Shown here: piece by piece, positions 18,247 to 26,076 of the stretch | Layout of the letters: every line of letters starts with the position of its first letter | How positions within the stretch are numbered: position 1 is the stretch's first letter | From: Nitrospira sp. | GTDB taxonomy: Bacteria > Nitrospirota > Nitrospiria > Nitrospirales > Nitrospiraceae | Assembly: GCA_022843785.1 (NCBI GenBank) | Contig: JALHMZ010000003.1 | Location: 62,001-126,000 of the forward strand | Direction: 5' to 3' | DNA length: 64,000 nucleotides | The notes under the pieces: generated by a model | What the model saw: the letters and a program-made list of their open reading frames with translations, nothing else | Told to the model about the DNA's origin: nothing | Database searches by the model: none | Translations under genes and position numbers: made by a program

Positions 18247-19641
18247 ATGTACGAATCGTTTTATGGTTTCCGCGCGCAACCCTTTTCCCTGATGCCTGAT
18301 CCGGAATATCTGTATTTGAGCGGGCGTCATCGATCCGGACTGAACATTCTTGAATACGGGATTCTGAACCGGGCGATCTTCACGGTGCTTACGGGAGAGC
18401 CGGGCACGGGCAAGACGACGCTCTTGAACAAGATCCTCGACGAGCACCGGGGGCGTTTTACCGTGGGCGTCATCGGAACGACCCATCCGAGCGACGGCAG
18501 TCTGCTCCCTTGGGTCGCCGATGCCTTCGGGCTCGACTGCGCCGGGCAGGATACTGTGGGCTATTTCCGAACGTTGACCTTGTTTCTCGGACGGACCTTT
18601 GCGGAAGGGCGACAGGTCTTGCTGGTTGTCGATGAGGCTCAAAATCTCAGCCTTCAGATGTTGGAGGATCTTCGGCTGCTCTCCAATCTCAACGATGGCC
18701 GCCAGGCCGGACTGCAGATCATTTTGGCCGGGCAACCGAGTCTCCGCGCCATGCTGACCCGCAGCGATATGCGGCAATTCGCTCAACGGATCACGGGGGA
18801 TTATGCGCTTGAGCCGCTCACTGAAGACGACACCCAGGCCTACATTGGTCACCGGCTTTCGGTTGCGGGGGGTGATCCGCTGCTGTTTACGGATTACGCC
18901 TGTTTGATCGCGCACCGGTTTAGTGGAGGGATTCCCAGGCTGATCAACCAGTTGTGTGATCTGTCTCTGGCCTATGGTTTCGGGGAAGGGGCAGAACGGA
19001 TTACCGCGACCATGATGCTTCAAGTCGCATTAGACCGTGCTGCCGGCGGCATCCTCCCGCATGTCGTCGATCCCAGGACTATTCAGCTTGACCCGGACCG
19101 CCTTGCCGATGAATCGCTGCCTGTTCGACCCTCGCCTCTTCCCGTGCGGCAAGCTCCTGAGCTTTTGTCCCCCGCTGCCAGTGCGGCGTTGCCCGAGGGA
19201 GCAGACGGCGGGGAGCCGTATCGACAGGGACTCGACTTGAAGAAAGGAGGGCGGTTTGACGAAGCGATGAAGCGGTTTGAGGCGGCCGGGCAGGATCCCC
19301 AGTATCGGTTCAAGGCATTGGCTCAGCGGGGGTTGTGCTTGAAGGCAATCGGGCGGCTGAAGGATGCGGCGGACTCATTTCGCGACGCGCTCGCGGCCAA
19401 TGGCGCGAAAACCGCGGATCTGCTCAATGTCCGGTACCTCTTCGCTCAAACGCTCGACAGCATAGGAGCGGCCGATGAAGCGCGCGCTCAGTACCGGATG
19501 ATTCATGACGTCGATCCTCTCTATCGAGACATTTCCGATCGAGTCGCCGCGATGGACAAGACCGGCTTGTTTTTCTTCCGGCGAGTCGCCCTGCTCCCGC
19601 CGATGTCGTGGTTGAGGTCGCTCAAAGAGCGGTGGTCCTAG
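18247..19641 (+). CDS. XrtA-associated ExeA-like AAA ATPase with C-terminal TPR extension
   Basis: The 464-residue protein begins MYESFYGFRAQPFSLMPDPEYLYLS, the typical start of the PEP-CTERM-system ATPase (TIGR03015). Walker A GEPGTGKTTL is at about 50-59 and Walker B LLVVDEAQNL at about 124-133; sensor-like segments and FSGGIPRLINQLCDLSLAYG follow at about 223-242. The usual family is about 270 residues long. Here a proline-rich linker (about 285-320) leads to a TPR-like helical region (YRQGLDLKKGGRFDEAMKRF, then GLCLKAIGRLKDAADSFRDAL). The extension may give it its own protein-interaction platform. Its TAG stop overlaps the following repeat. Confidence 0.9.
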   Translation: MYESFYGFRAQPFSLMPDPEYLYLSGRHRSGLNILEYGILNRAIFTVLTGEPGTGKTTLLNKILDEHRGRFTVGVIGTTHPSDGSLLPWVADAFGLDCAGQDTVGYFRTLTLFLGRTFAEGRQVLLVVDEAQNLSLQMLEDLRLLSNLNDGRQAGLQIILAGQPSLRAMLTRSDMRQFAQRITGDYALEPLTEDDTQAYIGHRLSVAGGDPLLFTDYACLIAHRFSGGIPRLINQLCDLSLAYGFGEGAERITATMMLQVALDRAAGGILPHVVDPRTIQLDPDRLADESLPVRPSPLPVRQAPELLSPAASAALPEGADGGEPYRQGLDLKKGGRFDEAMKRFEAAGQDPQYRFKALAQRGLCLKAIGRLKDAADSFRDALAANGAKTADLLNVRYLFAQTLDSIGAADEARAQYRMIHDVDPLYRDISDRVAAMDKTGLFFFRRVALLPPMSWLRSLKERWS

Positions 19642-19790
19642 CCCGCATCATTCATGATGCGCTTCTGCTGCATTCGCTGATCCAAGGCTGCGTTCTTCGT
19701 CGCTCGTATCTCGTGAAGCGCAGGAGAGAATGAGCGTTTCTGTATCGGGAATTTGTGTTTGCGAGATGCGAGATACGCTTCACGAGCAAC
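19638..19790 (-). repeat. Dispersed palindromic repeat overlapping the ATPase stop codon
   Basis: The segment starts with CTAGCCCGCATCATTCATGA (19638-19657), whose TAG is the stop of the ATPase gene. It then contains CTCGTATCTCG (19703-19713) and ends with CGCTTCACGAG (19776-19786), which pairs with CTCGTGAAGCG (19710-19720). The same conserved end, internal 11-mer and closing arm occur in the copies near 35.8, 39.6 and 44.4 kb. It is non-coding and could form a long hairpin. Confidence 0.65.
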
Positions 19791-19807
19791 ATGATTCCAT
19801 ATGATGA

Positions 19808-19862
19808 GTTAACCCATCCTGGATGGCATCGTAACCTGCCTGTAATCGATCCCCTCTATCCT
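19808..19862 (+). promoter_or_regulatory. Candidate Pho box and promoter of the porin gene
   Basis: GTTAAC (19808-19813), CGTAAC (19830-19835) and TGTAAT (19841-19846) fall on one 11-bp phase; the position at 19819 is degenerate. A -10-like TATCCT lies at 19857-19862, 10 bp after the last hexamer, and the porin ATG is 45 bp further. The geometry is that of PhoB/PhoP boxes, and the downstream gene is a phosphate-selective porin. Confidence 0.72.
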
Positions 19863-19906
19863 CCCCTGGTCCATGGGTGTGCGGTTCGGTCTGGCAGGGA
19901 GGGTAC

Positions 19907-21346
19907 ATGCGTCAGGGGTGTGGTCATGTCGGTAGCGGACTACTGGGCATCGGGGTCATTCTTGTCAGCCTTTTGTCCACCTGGGGTGGTCAAGGGTGGG
20001 CAGGGAAACTTGAGGATCTCTTGTTGGAAAACAAGCAGATCACGGTGGATCAATGGGTACAGCTGAAGGCGGAGGAGGAAAAGAGGCAGGCAAAGGAGCA
20101 GGAAGAACGCCGAGGGTCCGGCGATATCCCGCTCCGCGAGCGCTGGTACGAGAAGATCAGTATCAGGGGCTATACCCAGCTTCGGTATAATCATGCGATC
20201 GACAATGATTTATTGCGAATGGGGCAAGGCGATCGTTCGATCGGAGGCAATAACGAGTTCTTCCTCCGCCGCGCCAGACTCATCATCAGCGGGCAGCCGC
20301 ATGAGCGGGTGTTTCTCTACTTTCAGCCGGCGTTCGAGAGCTTTGTCGGAGGCACCGAACAGGTTGCGGCGGTGCGGGATCTCTACGCCGATCTGTTCTT
20401 AACCGAAAACAAAGAGTGGCGCGTTCGAGCCGGACTGTCCAAGATTCCATTCGGATTCGAAAACATGCAGTCGAGTCAGAACCGGCTGGCCTTCGATCGT
20501 AATGACGCGTTGAACAGCGCCGCGCCGAGCGAGCGGGATCTTGGCGTGTTTCTCTATTACACCCCGACCCCGGTGCGCGAGCGGCTCAAAAGGCTCACGG
20601 ACAGCGGGCTGAAGGGAACCGGCGATTACGGTATGCTGGGGATCGGGGTCTACAACGGCCAAGGGGTCAATGTCCGTGATCGCAATAAGAACAAGCATGT
20701 CGTTTTTCATGCCATGTATCCCTATGAGTTTCCCAACGGCCAGATCGTTCAGGTCGGGATGGACGCCTATACTGGCCAAATCAACGTTGCCTCGGCCCCG
20801 GTAGTTCCGGTTAATCCGGGCCCTGGGACAGCCGGTGTTCCCATTGCCCCGCTGCTACACAATGGGGGGAACTATCACGACGAGCGCGTGGCCTGGCATT
20901 TTGTGGTCTATCCTCAGCCGTTCGGGATTCAGGGTGAGTACACGATCGGCCGTGGACCTGAACTGAATCAAGCCAGAACCGAGGTGACGAACGGCAGCCT
21001 CCACGGCGGGTATATCCAGCTCTTTTACAATTACCGTTGTGACAGTTTCTGCCAGACTATTGTGCCGTACGTCCGCTATCAGGAGTATTTTGGAGGTAGA
21101 AAATCGGAAGCGAATGCTCCACGGAACTCCGTGCGGGAATACGAGTTCGGTCTGGAGTACCGCTTGAACCAGGCGATTGAATTCACCCTGGCCTATGCCT
21201 GGAGCCAGCGGACCTCGGATAATGCTTCGACTGTCCCTGCTTCCTGCGGCAATATCGATCTGCCGGCACGGCCATCCTGTACGCTGACCCCGTATCAACT
21301 CCAGAGCGGCAACCTTCTCAGATTCCAACTCCAGTGGAGCTTTTGA
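19907..21346 (+). CDS. Phosphate-selective porin O/P (OprO/OprP family)
   Basis: The ATG at 19907 is preceded by AGGGAGGG; the product has 479 residues. A signal sequence (about 5-30) is followed by a short coiled coil (LEDLLLENKQITVDQWVQLKAEEEKR), as in Porin_O_P proteins. Beta-strand repeats follow from KISIRGYTQLRYNH to the C-terminal aromatic LRFQLQWSF. Motifs of the family include FFLRRARLIISGQPHERVFLYFQP and the loop GLSKIPFGFENMQSSQNRLAFDR. Such porins form anion channels induced by phosphate or polyphosphate shortage. The Pho box in front agrees with this. Confidence 0.9.
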   Translation: MRQGCGHVGSGLLGIGVILVSLLSTWGGQGWAGKLEDLLLENKQITVDQWVQLKAEEEKRQAKEQEERRGSGDIPLRERWYEKISIRGYTQLRYNHAIDNDLLRMGQGDRSIGGNNEFFLRRARLIISGQPHERVFLYFQPAFESFVGGTEQVAAVRDLYADLFLTENKEWRVRAGLSKIPFGFENMQSSQNRLAFDRNDALNSAAPSERDLGVFLYYTPTPVRERLKRLTDSGLKGTGDYGMLGIGVYNGQGVNVRDRNKNKHVVFHAMYPYEFPNGQIVQVGMDAYTGQINVASAPVVPVNPGPGTAGVPIAPLLHNGGNYHDERVAWHFVVYPQPFGIQGEYTIGRGPELNQARTEVTNGSLHGGYIQLFYNYRCDSFCQTIVPYVRYQEYFGGRKSEANAPRNSVREYEFGLEYRLNQAIEFTLAYAWSQRTSDNASTVPASCGNIDLPARPSCTLTPYQLQSGNLLRFQLQWSF

Positions 21347-21385
21347 TCGACCGGCGTCTGTTTAAGTTGTCGCCCGGAGTTCTTC

Positions 21386-22099
21386 TTATCGGACCAGGGC
21401 CGGCTTGGCAGCGGTGGGAGGAAGCGGCAACCGATTTACGTGAATGACCAGTTCACGCTGATCCCAATGAAACAGGCTTGCGATACCGGTCGGATCGGCA
21501 GGGCGCTGGAATTCCGATGGCTCAAAAGAAAGGGCGCCCTTTTGCGGGGCGAGCGAGCGAAGCGGGGTGAGCCGGTCGTCCATGGTATCCGCACTACCGG
21601 TGTCCCCGCTCGAAAGCGTGTGTGACCGGTAATTGCTCAACACGACATGCAGTTCTTCCCCGTCGAGGAACACCCCGCCTGACGTGACTTCCCGCCTCAT
21701 TCCCGACAGCGGTTGGGATTGGTAGAACGTCACCAGTTCATCCGGAGTGGCTTTACTCAGAGCCAGACGGAACAACGGCGCCCAAAACTCAATCGCGCGT
21801 TCGTCGAAAGCGGGATGGCGGCGAGGGACACTCAGATCGTCGTAGAGCGGCAATCTTGTCAGCGGCTCTTGAACGGTGATCCCACGGAGAGCCGCTGCTA
21901 TCCTCTCGGTAGAGAGCTGTGCCGGATGGCTGTGTCCGGTTTCTTGATTGGGAGATGGATCGGTCTCGAGACGAACGAAGGAATTTGGAGTTTCGTAGAT
22001 GGTGAGAGTCGGGATCGGCCCCGATGCGCAGCCGCCGAGGATCAGGAATCCACAGAGAGACCAGGTTTTCTGAAAGGAGGATGCCAAGGGTCTGTTCAC
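21386..22099 (-). CDS. Lipoprotein of unknown function
   Basis: The 237-residue product from a GTG start (22099) has a lipoprotein signal: WSLCGFLILGGCAS with lipobox LGGC at about 21-24. The mature part shows short sequences such as SFVRLETDPSPNQETGHSHP and LSTERIAAALRGITVQEPLTRLP, and a segment LALSKATPDELVTFYQSQP that is helical. I do not recognise a family. It lies convergent to the porin and 37 bp downstream of pstS on the same strand, so it may be in the pstS transcript and be part of the phosphate response. A role in the outer membrane is inferred. Confidence 0.75.
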   Translation of the reverse strand: MNRPLASSFQKTWSLCGFLILGGCASGPIPTLTIYETPNSFVRLETDPSPNQETGHSHPAQLSTERIAAALRGITVQEPLTRLPLYDDLSVPRRHPAFDERAIEFWAPLFRLALSKATPDELVTFYQSQPLSGMRREVTSGGVFLDGEELHVVLSNYRSHTLSSGDTGSADTMDDRLTPLRSLAPQKGALSFEPSEFQRPADPTGIASLFHWDQRELVIHVNRLPLPPTAAKPALVR

Positions 22100-22136
22100 C
22101 GGCGAAATTGCTCTCAGTTAGACCAGGTTAGGAGAA

Positions 22137-23210
22137 TCAGGAGCCTGATCGAGGTTCAGTCCGGCTCTGCGCATCTGCCTGAGCCGCTTTGATCGATGGG
22201 GACCACTTTGACGTGATGCGGGCGATTTCCGGCAGCGCAAGCGGAAAGTATCCCAGATCCAGCGCGAGTTTCTGGCCTTGTCGGCTGAGCGCAAATCGAA
22301 CGAGTTCGGTCACCGCCGGTGTCGGGGATGCCTTCGGCGCTTTGGCGATATAGAAGTAGAGGTTTCTCCTCAAGGGATAGGAGCCGTCCATGGTGCTTTC
22401 GAAGGTCGGCTCCACATACCGGCCACCTTTCACTGAGGCGATCGGAACCGGTTTTACAGAGGAGGTCCGATAGCCGATCGGGCTGAACCCGATTCCATGC
22501 TGATCGATACCAAGCTCCTGTACGACAGAGGCCGAGCCATGCGCATCGTTCAAGCGGGCGCTGAATGTTCCGCCTTTACAAATTTCTTCGCGAAACAAAT
22601 AACTGGTGCCGGACTTCCCGTTTCGGCCATACAGTTGAACGGGAGCGTCAAACCACTCGTCCATCAGTCCGACCAGTCCCCAGACGTCTATGGCGTGGAG
22701 TACTCCACGCCGCCGCTCGCGACAAAACATCGCGTCGAGCTCCTCCAGCGACAAGCCGGCAATCGGGTTGTCGCTGTGAACGAACAAGGCCAGGGCATCG
22801 TTTGCGACAGGCACTTCCGTCGGTTCATATCCATATTCCTTAATGAACTCGGATATTTCTGCTGCCGTCATACGACGGGACAGCGCGGCGATTTCAGTTC
22901 GGTGTTCAAGCAACGCCGCCAAGCCCGTTTCTGACCCGTCTCCGGACACCGTGGCTTTCAGATTAGGATGCCTTTGGCGAAGACCATCAACCCAGGCTTG
23001 AACCAAGGGGCGCATCGTGTCGGATCCGGAAATGATGAGCGTACCCGGCGTCGATTCTCGATAGGTGTAGGAAGGAATGGCGGGATCGAGCACCGGACGA
23101 ACTTGGCCCCAGGTCGTCTGGTCAAGCGAGGCCAACGCGATGAGCACAATCGCATAAAATCCGGCAACCACCAGAAACCCTGGGACGATTCGAGAGAATC
23201 TCACCGGCAA
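22137..23210 (-). CDS. pstS: PstS-like phosphate ABC-transporter substrate-binding protein
   Basis: The product has 357 residues from TTG 23210 (or GTG 23204), with GAGGAGGG just upstream. The N-terminal hydrophobic segment (about 8-28) is a signal or anchor. The PBP_like_2 domain has GTLIISGSDTMRPLVQAWVDG (about 53-73), ATVSGDGSETGLAALLEHRTEIAALSRRM and YGRNGKSGTSYLFREE, the anion-binding loops of PstS proteins. No pstC, pstA or pstB is in the window, so it either serves a transporter encoded elsewhere or acts as a sensor. A four-hexamer Pho box with a -10 lies directly upstream. Confidence 0.88.
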   Translation of the reverse strand: MPVRFSRIVPGFLVVAGFYAIVLIALASLDQTTWGQVRPVLDPAIPSYTYRESTPGTLIISGSDTMRPLVQAWVDGLRQRHPNLKATVSGDGSETGLAALLEHRTEIAALSRRMTAAEISEFIKEYGYEPTEVPVANDALALFVHSDNPIAGLSLEELDAMFCRERRRGVLHAIDVWGLVGLMDEWFDAPVQLYGRNGKSGTSYLFREEICKGGTFSARLNDAHGSASVVQELGIDQHGIGFSPIGYRTSSVKPVPIASVKGGRYVEPTFESTMDGSYPLRRNLYFYIAKAPKASPTPAVTELVRFALSRQGQKLALDLGYFPLALPEIARITSKWSPSIKAAQADAQSRTEPRSGS

Positions 23211-23242
23211 CGCGCCCTCCTCTATATTCAGTAACCTGGATC

Positions 23243-23297
23243 AGTCTAGAGACGGATCGTTTCGGTCAGGTAAAGGGCATATTAACTTGCTGTTAAT
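23243..23297 (-). promoter_or_regulatory. Candidate Pho box and promoter of pstS
   Basis: Read on the minus strand: ATTAAC (23297-23292), GTTAAT (23286-23281), CTTTAC (23275-23270) and CGAAAC (23264-23259), all at 11-bp spacing. Then come 10 bp and a -10-like TAGACT (23248-23243). The start codon of pstS is at 23210 with its ribosome binding site between. It is one of the clearest copies of the motif in the window. Confidence 0.78.
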
Positions 23298-23341
23298 TCC
23301 GTAGATCGCGGGATGGGGGCGACCGGTAGGGGAGGGCAGGA

Positions 23342-23397
23342 GTTTACCGACTGTTTACACTACCCTGACGGTCAGTTTCACAATACGTCGCTACTAT
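23342..23397 (+). promoter_or_regulatory. Candidate Pho box and promoter of the PhoB-like gene
   Basis: GTTTAC (23342), GTTTAC (23353), CCTGAC (23364) and GTTTCA (23375) are spaced exactly 11 bp, followed after 11 bp by a -10-like TACTAT (23392-23397). The likely transcription start would fall almost at the ATG at 23406, so the message may be leaderless or the true start may be the ATG at 23460. The layout suggests that the regulator controls its own gene. Confidence 0.75.
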
Positions 23398-23405
23398 CAC
23401 AGGGT

Positions 23406-24113
23406 ATGTTGACGTCAGCACCATCCATATCAGGCACGCGCGAATCCATCCTGATCTTCATGCGGTCCGAATCGTTCGCGCAGTCGATCAAAAGGACCTT
23501 CGATGCGAGCGGCCTTCAGAGCGCGACGGTGTGTACGGAAGGCGCCGCAGTCGCAGCGGTGAGAGAGGCCGGCCCGGCGCTGATCATCATCGATCGCCAA
23601 TTCACCACCGAGTCGAACCTTCGGCAGCTCCGCGCCGTGTCTGCGGCGCCTATCGTTGCCGTGCAAGTCGCCGTCGCCTCCTGCGCAGACGACGAGTGTG
23701 CCAGAGATTACGAGCACGATGTCGATCTCGTTGTGTGCAGTCAAAGCCCCCGCGAACTGTTGGCCCGGGTCCGGGCGATTCTTCGCCGGCGGGTCACGCA
23801 ATGCGCATCGAATATGCACTATAACGTCGGGAAGATCCGAATGGATCTGGACCGGCATGAAGTGACGGTCAGCGGGCGCTTGGTTGAATTGACGCCGAAG
23901 GAGTTTCAGATTCTCCGGCAGTTCCTGGAATTCCCCAATCGCTTGTTCTCCCGCCAGAAGATGCTGAATAAGGTGTGGGGCGAAGGCTATGCCCTGGAAG
24001 AACACGCGCTCGACGTCCATATCCATTCGCTCCGGCAAAAGGTCGAGTCCGATCCTGCCGACCCCCGAGCCATCGTCACCGTACGTGGCATCGGCTACAA
24101 ACTTCGCGCCTGA
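23406..24113 (+). CDS. PhoB/OmpR-type response regulator with degenerate receiver
   Basis: The protein has 235 residues from the ATG at 23406. The C-terminal winged helix (about 135-235) is complete and PhoB-like: VELTPKEFQILRQFLEFP, then RLFSRQKMLNKVWGEGYALEE, then HALDVHIHSLRQKVESDP, then VTVRGIGYKL. The N-terminal receiver is atypical. The acidic pair after beta-1 is replaced (ILIFMRSESF), the central Asp is kept (ALIIIDRQF), and the usual Thr and Lys positions are lost (VVCSQSPREL instead of K-P). The gene is divergent from pstS and has a Pho box in front. I infer that it is the Pho regulator of this organism, possibly not controlled by ordinary phosphorylation. No partner histidine kinase is adjacent. 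Confidence 0.85.
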   Translation: MLTSAPSISGTRESILIFMRSESFAQSIKRTFDASGLQSATVCTEGAAVAAVREAGPALIIIDRQFTTESNLRQLRAVSAAPIVAVQVAVASCADDECARDYEHDVDLVVCSQSPRELLARVRAILRRRVTQCASNMHYNVGKIRMDLDRHEVTVSGRLVELTPKEFQILRQFLEFPNRLFSRQKMLNKVWGEGYALEEHALDVHIHSLRQKVESDPADPRAIVTVRGIGYKLRA

Positions 24114-24244
24114 CACCGACACAACGTTCTTTCCCGAAAAAGGCCGAACAGGCGGCGCAAATGCGCCCTGCTCTCCCGCCTATGAAGCGGCAGAGAAGGG
24201 GGGAGAGAAACAAGCGGCGAGAGAGTATGAAGAAGGGGGAGGGG

Positions 24245-24628
24245 CTAGAATTCGTCGAGCGACACGGGGCGGAGCAGGTCCCGGACGGAAAGGACGCCCA
24301 CGACCGTGCCACCCTTTGTGACTCCGAGATGGCGCGATTGATGTCTGTCCATAAGATCCGCCGCTTCGGTCAGCGGGCGGCGTTCTTCAATTCCGACGAT
24401 CGGGCTGCTCATAATGTCTTCGACCGGAATGAAATACGGGCTTCGGTCGGAGCCGATTACTTTCTTGACGATGTCCGACTCCGTGACAATGCCGACGATG
24501 CGCGATTGGTTGGACACCAATACGCTTTCGACGTCGCAGGCCTTCATCAACTTAGCGGTCTCGACCACCGAGGTGCCCGCATCCACGGTGATCAGATCTT
24601 TCTTCATCAATTGTCCGACTGTGACCAT
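24245..24628 (-). CDS. Tandem CBS-domain protein
   Basis: The 127-residue protein is made of two CBS domains: VGQLMKKDLITVDAGTSVVETAKLM (about 4-28) with IVGIVTESDIVKKV, and VEDIMSSPIVGIEERRPLTEAADLM with VVGVLSVRDLLRP. The pair forms a Bateman module that usually binds an adenosine nucleotide. AAAGGAGG lies just upstream of the ATG. On the minus strand upstream there is a Pho box, so the protein may sense energy or nucleotide state under phosphate shortage. It is convergent with the PhoB-like gene; the 131-bp gap between them has a short GGCGCA/TGCGCC hairpin at about 24154-24167. Confidence 0.9.
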   Translation of the reverse strand: MVTVGQLMKKDLITVDAGTSVVETAKLMKACDVESVLVSNQSRIVGIVTESDIVKKVIGSDRSPYFIPVEDIMSSPIVGIEERRPLTEAADLMDRHQSRHLGVTKGGTVVGVLSVRDLLRPVSLDEF

Positions 24629-24681
24629 CTGGACCTCCTTTGATTAGTGTGACTATTCACGGTGGATACTACCCGTCTGCC

Positions 24682-24720
24682 GTTGCGCCCCTGTTAGGGC
24701 TGTATTACTGCTGGGTAAAT
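24682..24720. promoter_or_regulatory. Candidate Pho box between the CBS gene and the glycosyltransferase gene
   Basis: On the minus strand: ATTTAC (24720-24715), AGTAAT (24709-24704), CCTAAC (24698-24693) and CGCAAC (24687-24682), at 11-bp spacing, followed by a -10-like TAGTAT about 11 bp later (toward 24666). On the plus strand the same bases give GTTAGG, ATTACT and GTAAAT, so a divergent action on the glycosyltransferase gene (start 24762) is also possible. Confidence 0.68.
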
Positions 24721-24761
24721 ACTGCTCTGTCATGCCACGGAGTTTCTGAGAGTACACGAGT

Positions 24762-25775
24762 ATGAAAATCGCCGTTGCAACCGATGCCTGGTTGCCGCAG
24801 ATCAACGGGGTCGTGCGGACGCTCGGGCACACGGCGGATCAGCTCCGGCAGCTGAGGCATGATGTGCTGTTCATCACGCCGCAGGATTTTTGGACATATC
24901 CCTGCCCGACGTATCCATCGATTCGTCTTGCGCTGTTCCCCAAGCAAGGTGTGAAGCAAAGGCTGGAAGAGTTTCGTCCGCAGGCTGTGCACATCGCGAC
25001 GGAAGGGCCTATCGGCCATGCGGCGCGCGCCCTGTGCTGCGGCCGTTCTTTGCCCTTTACGACCTCGTATCACACCCAGTTTCCGGAATATGTCCGCGCG
25101 CGCCTTCCCCTTCCCCTCAGTTGGTCGTATGCGTATCTGCGCCGGTATCACAGCCGCGCCGCCCGGACAATGATCGCCACGCAATCAATGCGGCGCATGT
25201 TGCATGAACGGGGATTCAAGAACCTGGAGATTTGGGCGAGGGGCGTGGATGCCAATGCGTTCCAGCCGGGACCGAAATCGTTTCTGTCCGCTCCCAGACC
25301 CATCTCCATGTACATGGGTCGGGTGGCCGTCGAAAAGAACATCGAAGCATTTCTGAATCTCGATTTGCCCGGCTCCAAGTATGTGGTCGGGGATGGGCCG
25401 GATCTGGAACCCTTGCGGCGCCGCTATCCGAACGTTATCTTTACCGGGCAAAAGACCGGGCAGGAATTGGCGGCGCATATTGCGGCGGCGGACGTGTTCG
25501 TCTTCCCGAGCCTGACGGATACATTCGGTTTGGTTCTGCTTGAAGCCATGGCTTGCGGCGTGCCGGTCGCGGCCTATCCGGTCACCGGTCCGATCGATGT
25601 GGTGCTGGAGGGCAAGACCGGCGTGCTGGATCACGATCTTCGTCAGGCCGTCCTCGGCGCGCTGAAGCTCGATCCGGCCGATTGTGTGGCCTACGCCCGG
25701 GAGCATTCCTGGCGCAACTGGACGGAACGGTTTGTGTCGCTGCTGGAGCCGTTTGAAGAGAGCAGGTGGGGGTAG
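24762..25775 (+). CDS. Glycosyltransferase family 4, candidate diacylglycerol/lipid glycosyltransferase (Agt-like)
   Basis: The 337-residue GT-B enzyme starts MKIAVATDAWLPQINGVVRTL, a form shared by MgtA-type mannosyl- and lipid glycosyltransferases, and has PQAVHIATEGPIGHAARALC, then FTTSYHTQFPEYVRARLPLP, then RGVDANAF, then MYMGRVAVEKNIEAFL, then VGDGPDLEPL and VFPSLTDTFGLVLLEAMACGVPVA. Enzymes of this type make glycolipids that replace phospholipids in phosphate-starved bacteria (Agt next to PlcP in marine and soil alphaproteobacteria). Here a PlcP-like gene lies 3.5 kb away and a Pho box is directly upstream, so the same role is likely. An exopolysaccharide role is the alternative. Confidence 0.82.
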   Translation: MKIAVATDAWLPQINGVVRTLGHTADQLRQLRHDVLFITPQDFWTYPCPTYPSIRLALFPKQGVKQRLEEFRPQAVHIATEGPIGHAARALCCGRSLPFTTSYHTQFPEYVRARLPLPLSWSYAYLRRYHSRAARTMIATQSMRRMLHERGFKNLEIWARGVDANAFQPGPKSFLSAPRPISMYMGRVAVEKNIEAFLNLDLPGSKYVVGDGPDLEPLRRRYPNVIFTGQKTGQELAAHIAAADVFVFPSLTDTFGLVLLEAMACGVPVAAYPVTGPIDVVLEGKTGVLDHDLRQAVLGALKLDPADCVAYAREHSWRNWTERFVSLLEPFEESRWG

Positions 25776-25797
25776 CAGGTGTCGTCTTCTCCTGCCT

Positions 25798-25854
25798 CAT
25801 CGCTCGGCCGTGTTCCGGCTTCCGGGCCACGGTCTGTTCCACGGCCGAGCGATG
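25798..25854. terminator. Long perfect inverted repeat between convergent genes
   Basis: Bases 25798-25812 and 25840-25854 are perfect 15-bp inverted repeats (CATCGCTCGGCCGTG and its complement) around a 27-base loop. It lies between the glycosyltransferase stop (25775, plus) and the small minus-strand gene (stop 25886), so it is placed as a bidirectional terminator. There is no clean T run, so termination is not certain. Confidence 0.5.
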
Positions 25855-25885
25855 CATTTGTCACAATGATCAAGAGACCCTGTCC

Positions 25886-25969
25886 TTACTCCTGATCCAT
25901 ACTGAACCCTTTGTACATCACGCCGAGAACGGCGCTTAGCATGAGCACTCCGACGATCAACGTTATCAT
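25886..25969 (-). CDS. Small single-span membrane protein (27 residues)
   Basis: The ATG at 25969 follows a strong ribosome binding site (GAGAGGAGG, about 9 bp upstream). The product begins MITLIVGVLMLSAVLGVMYK and ends GFSMDQE. It is one hydrophobic helix with a charged C-terminal tail, the form of small subunits or regulators of larger membrane complexes (KdpF- or CydX-like in style, not in sequence). It lies 107 bp downstream of the aminotransferase-fusion gene on the same strand, so it may be the last gene of that transcript. No function is assigned. Confidence 0.6.
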   Translation of the reverse strand: MITLIVGVLMLSAVLGVMYKGFSMDQE

Positions 25970-26076
25970 TCCTTCCCACCTCCTCTCATCATGAATAATG
26001 GCACACGTTACACAGCGTCCGGACCGGGAACAGGCCGGACTTGTCGAGAATCCGAATCGCAGATCCCGGAATGGGA

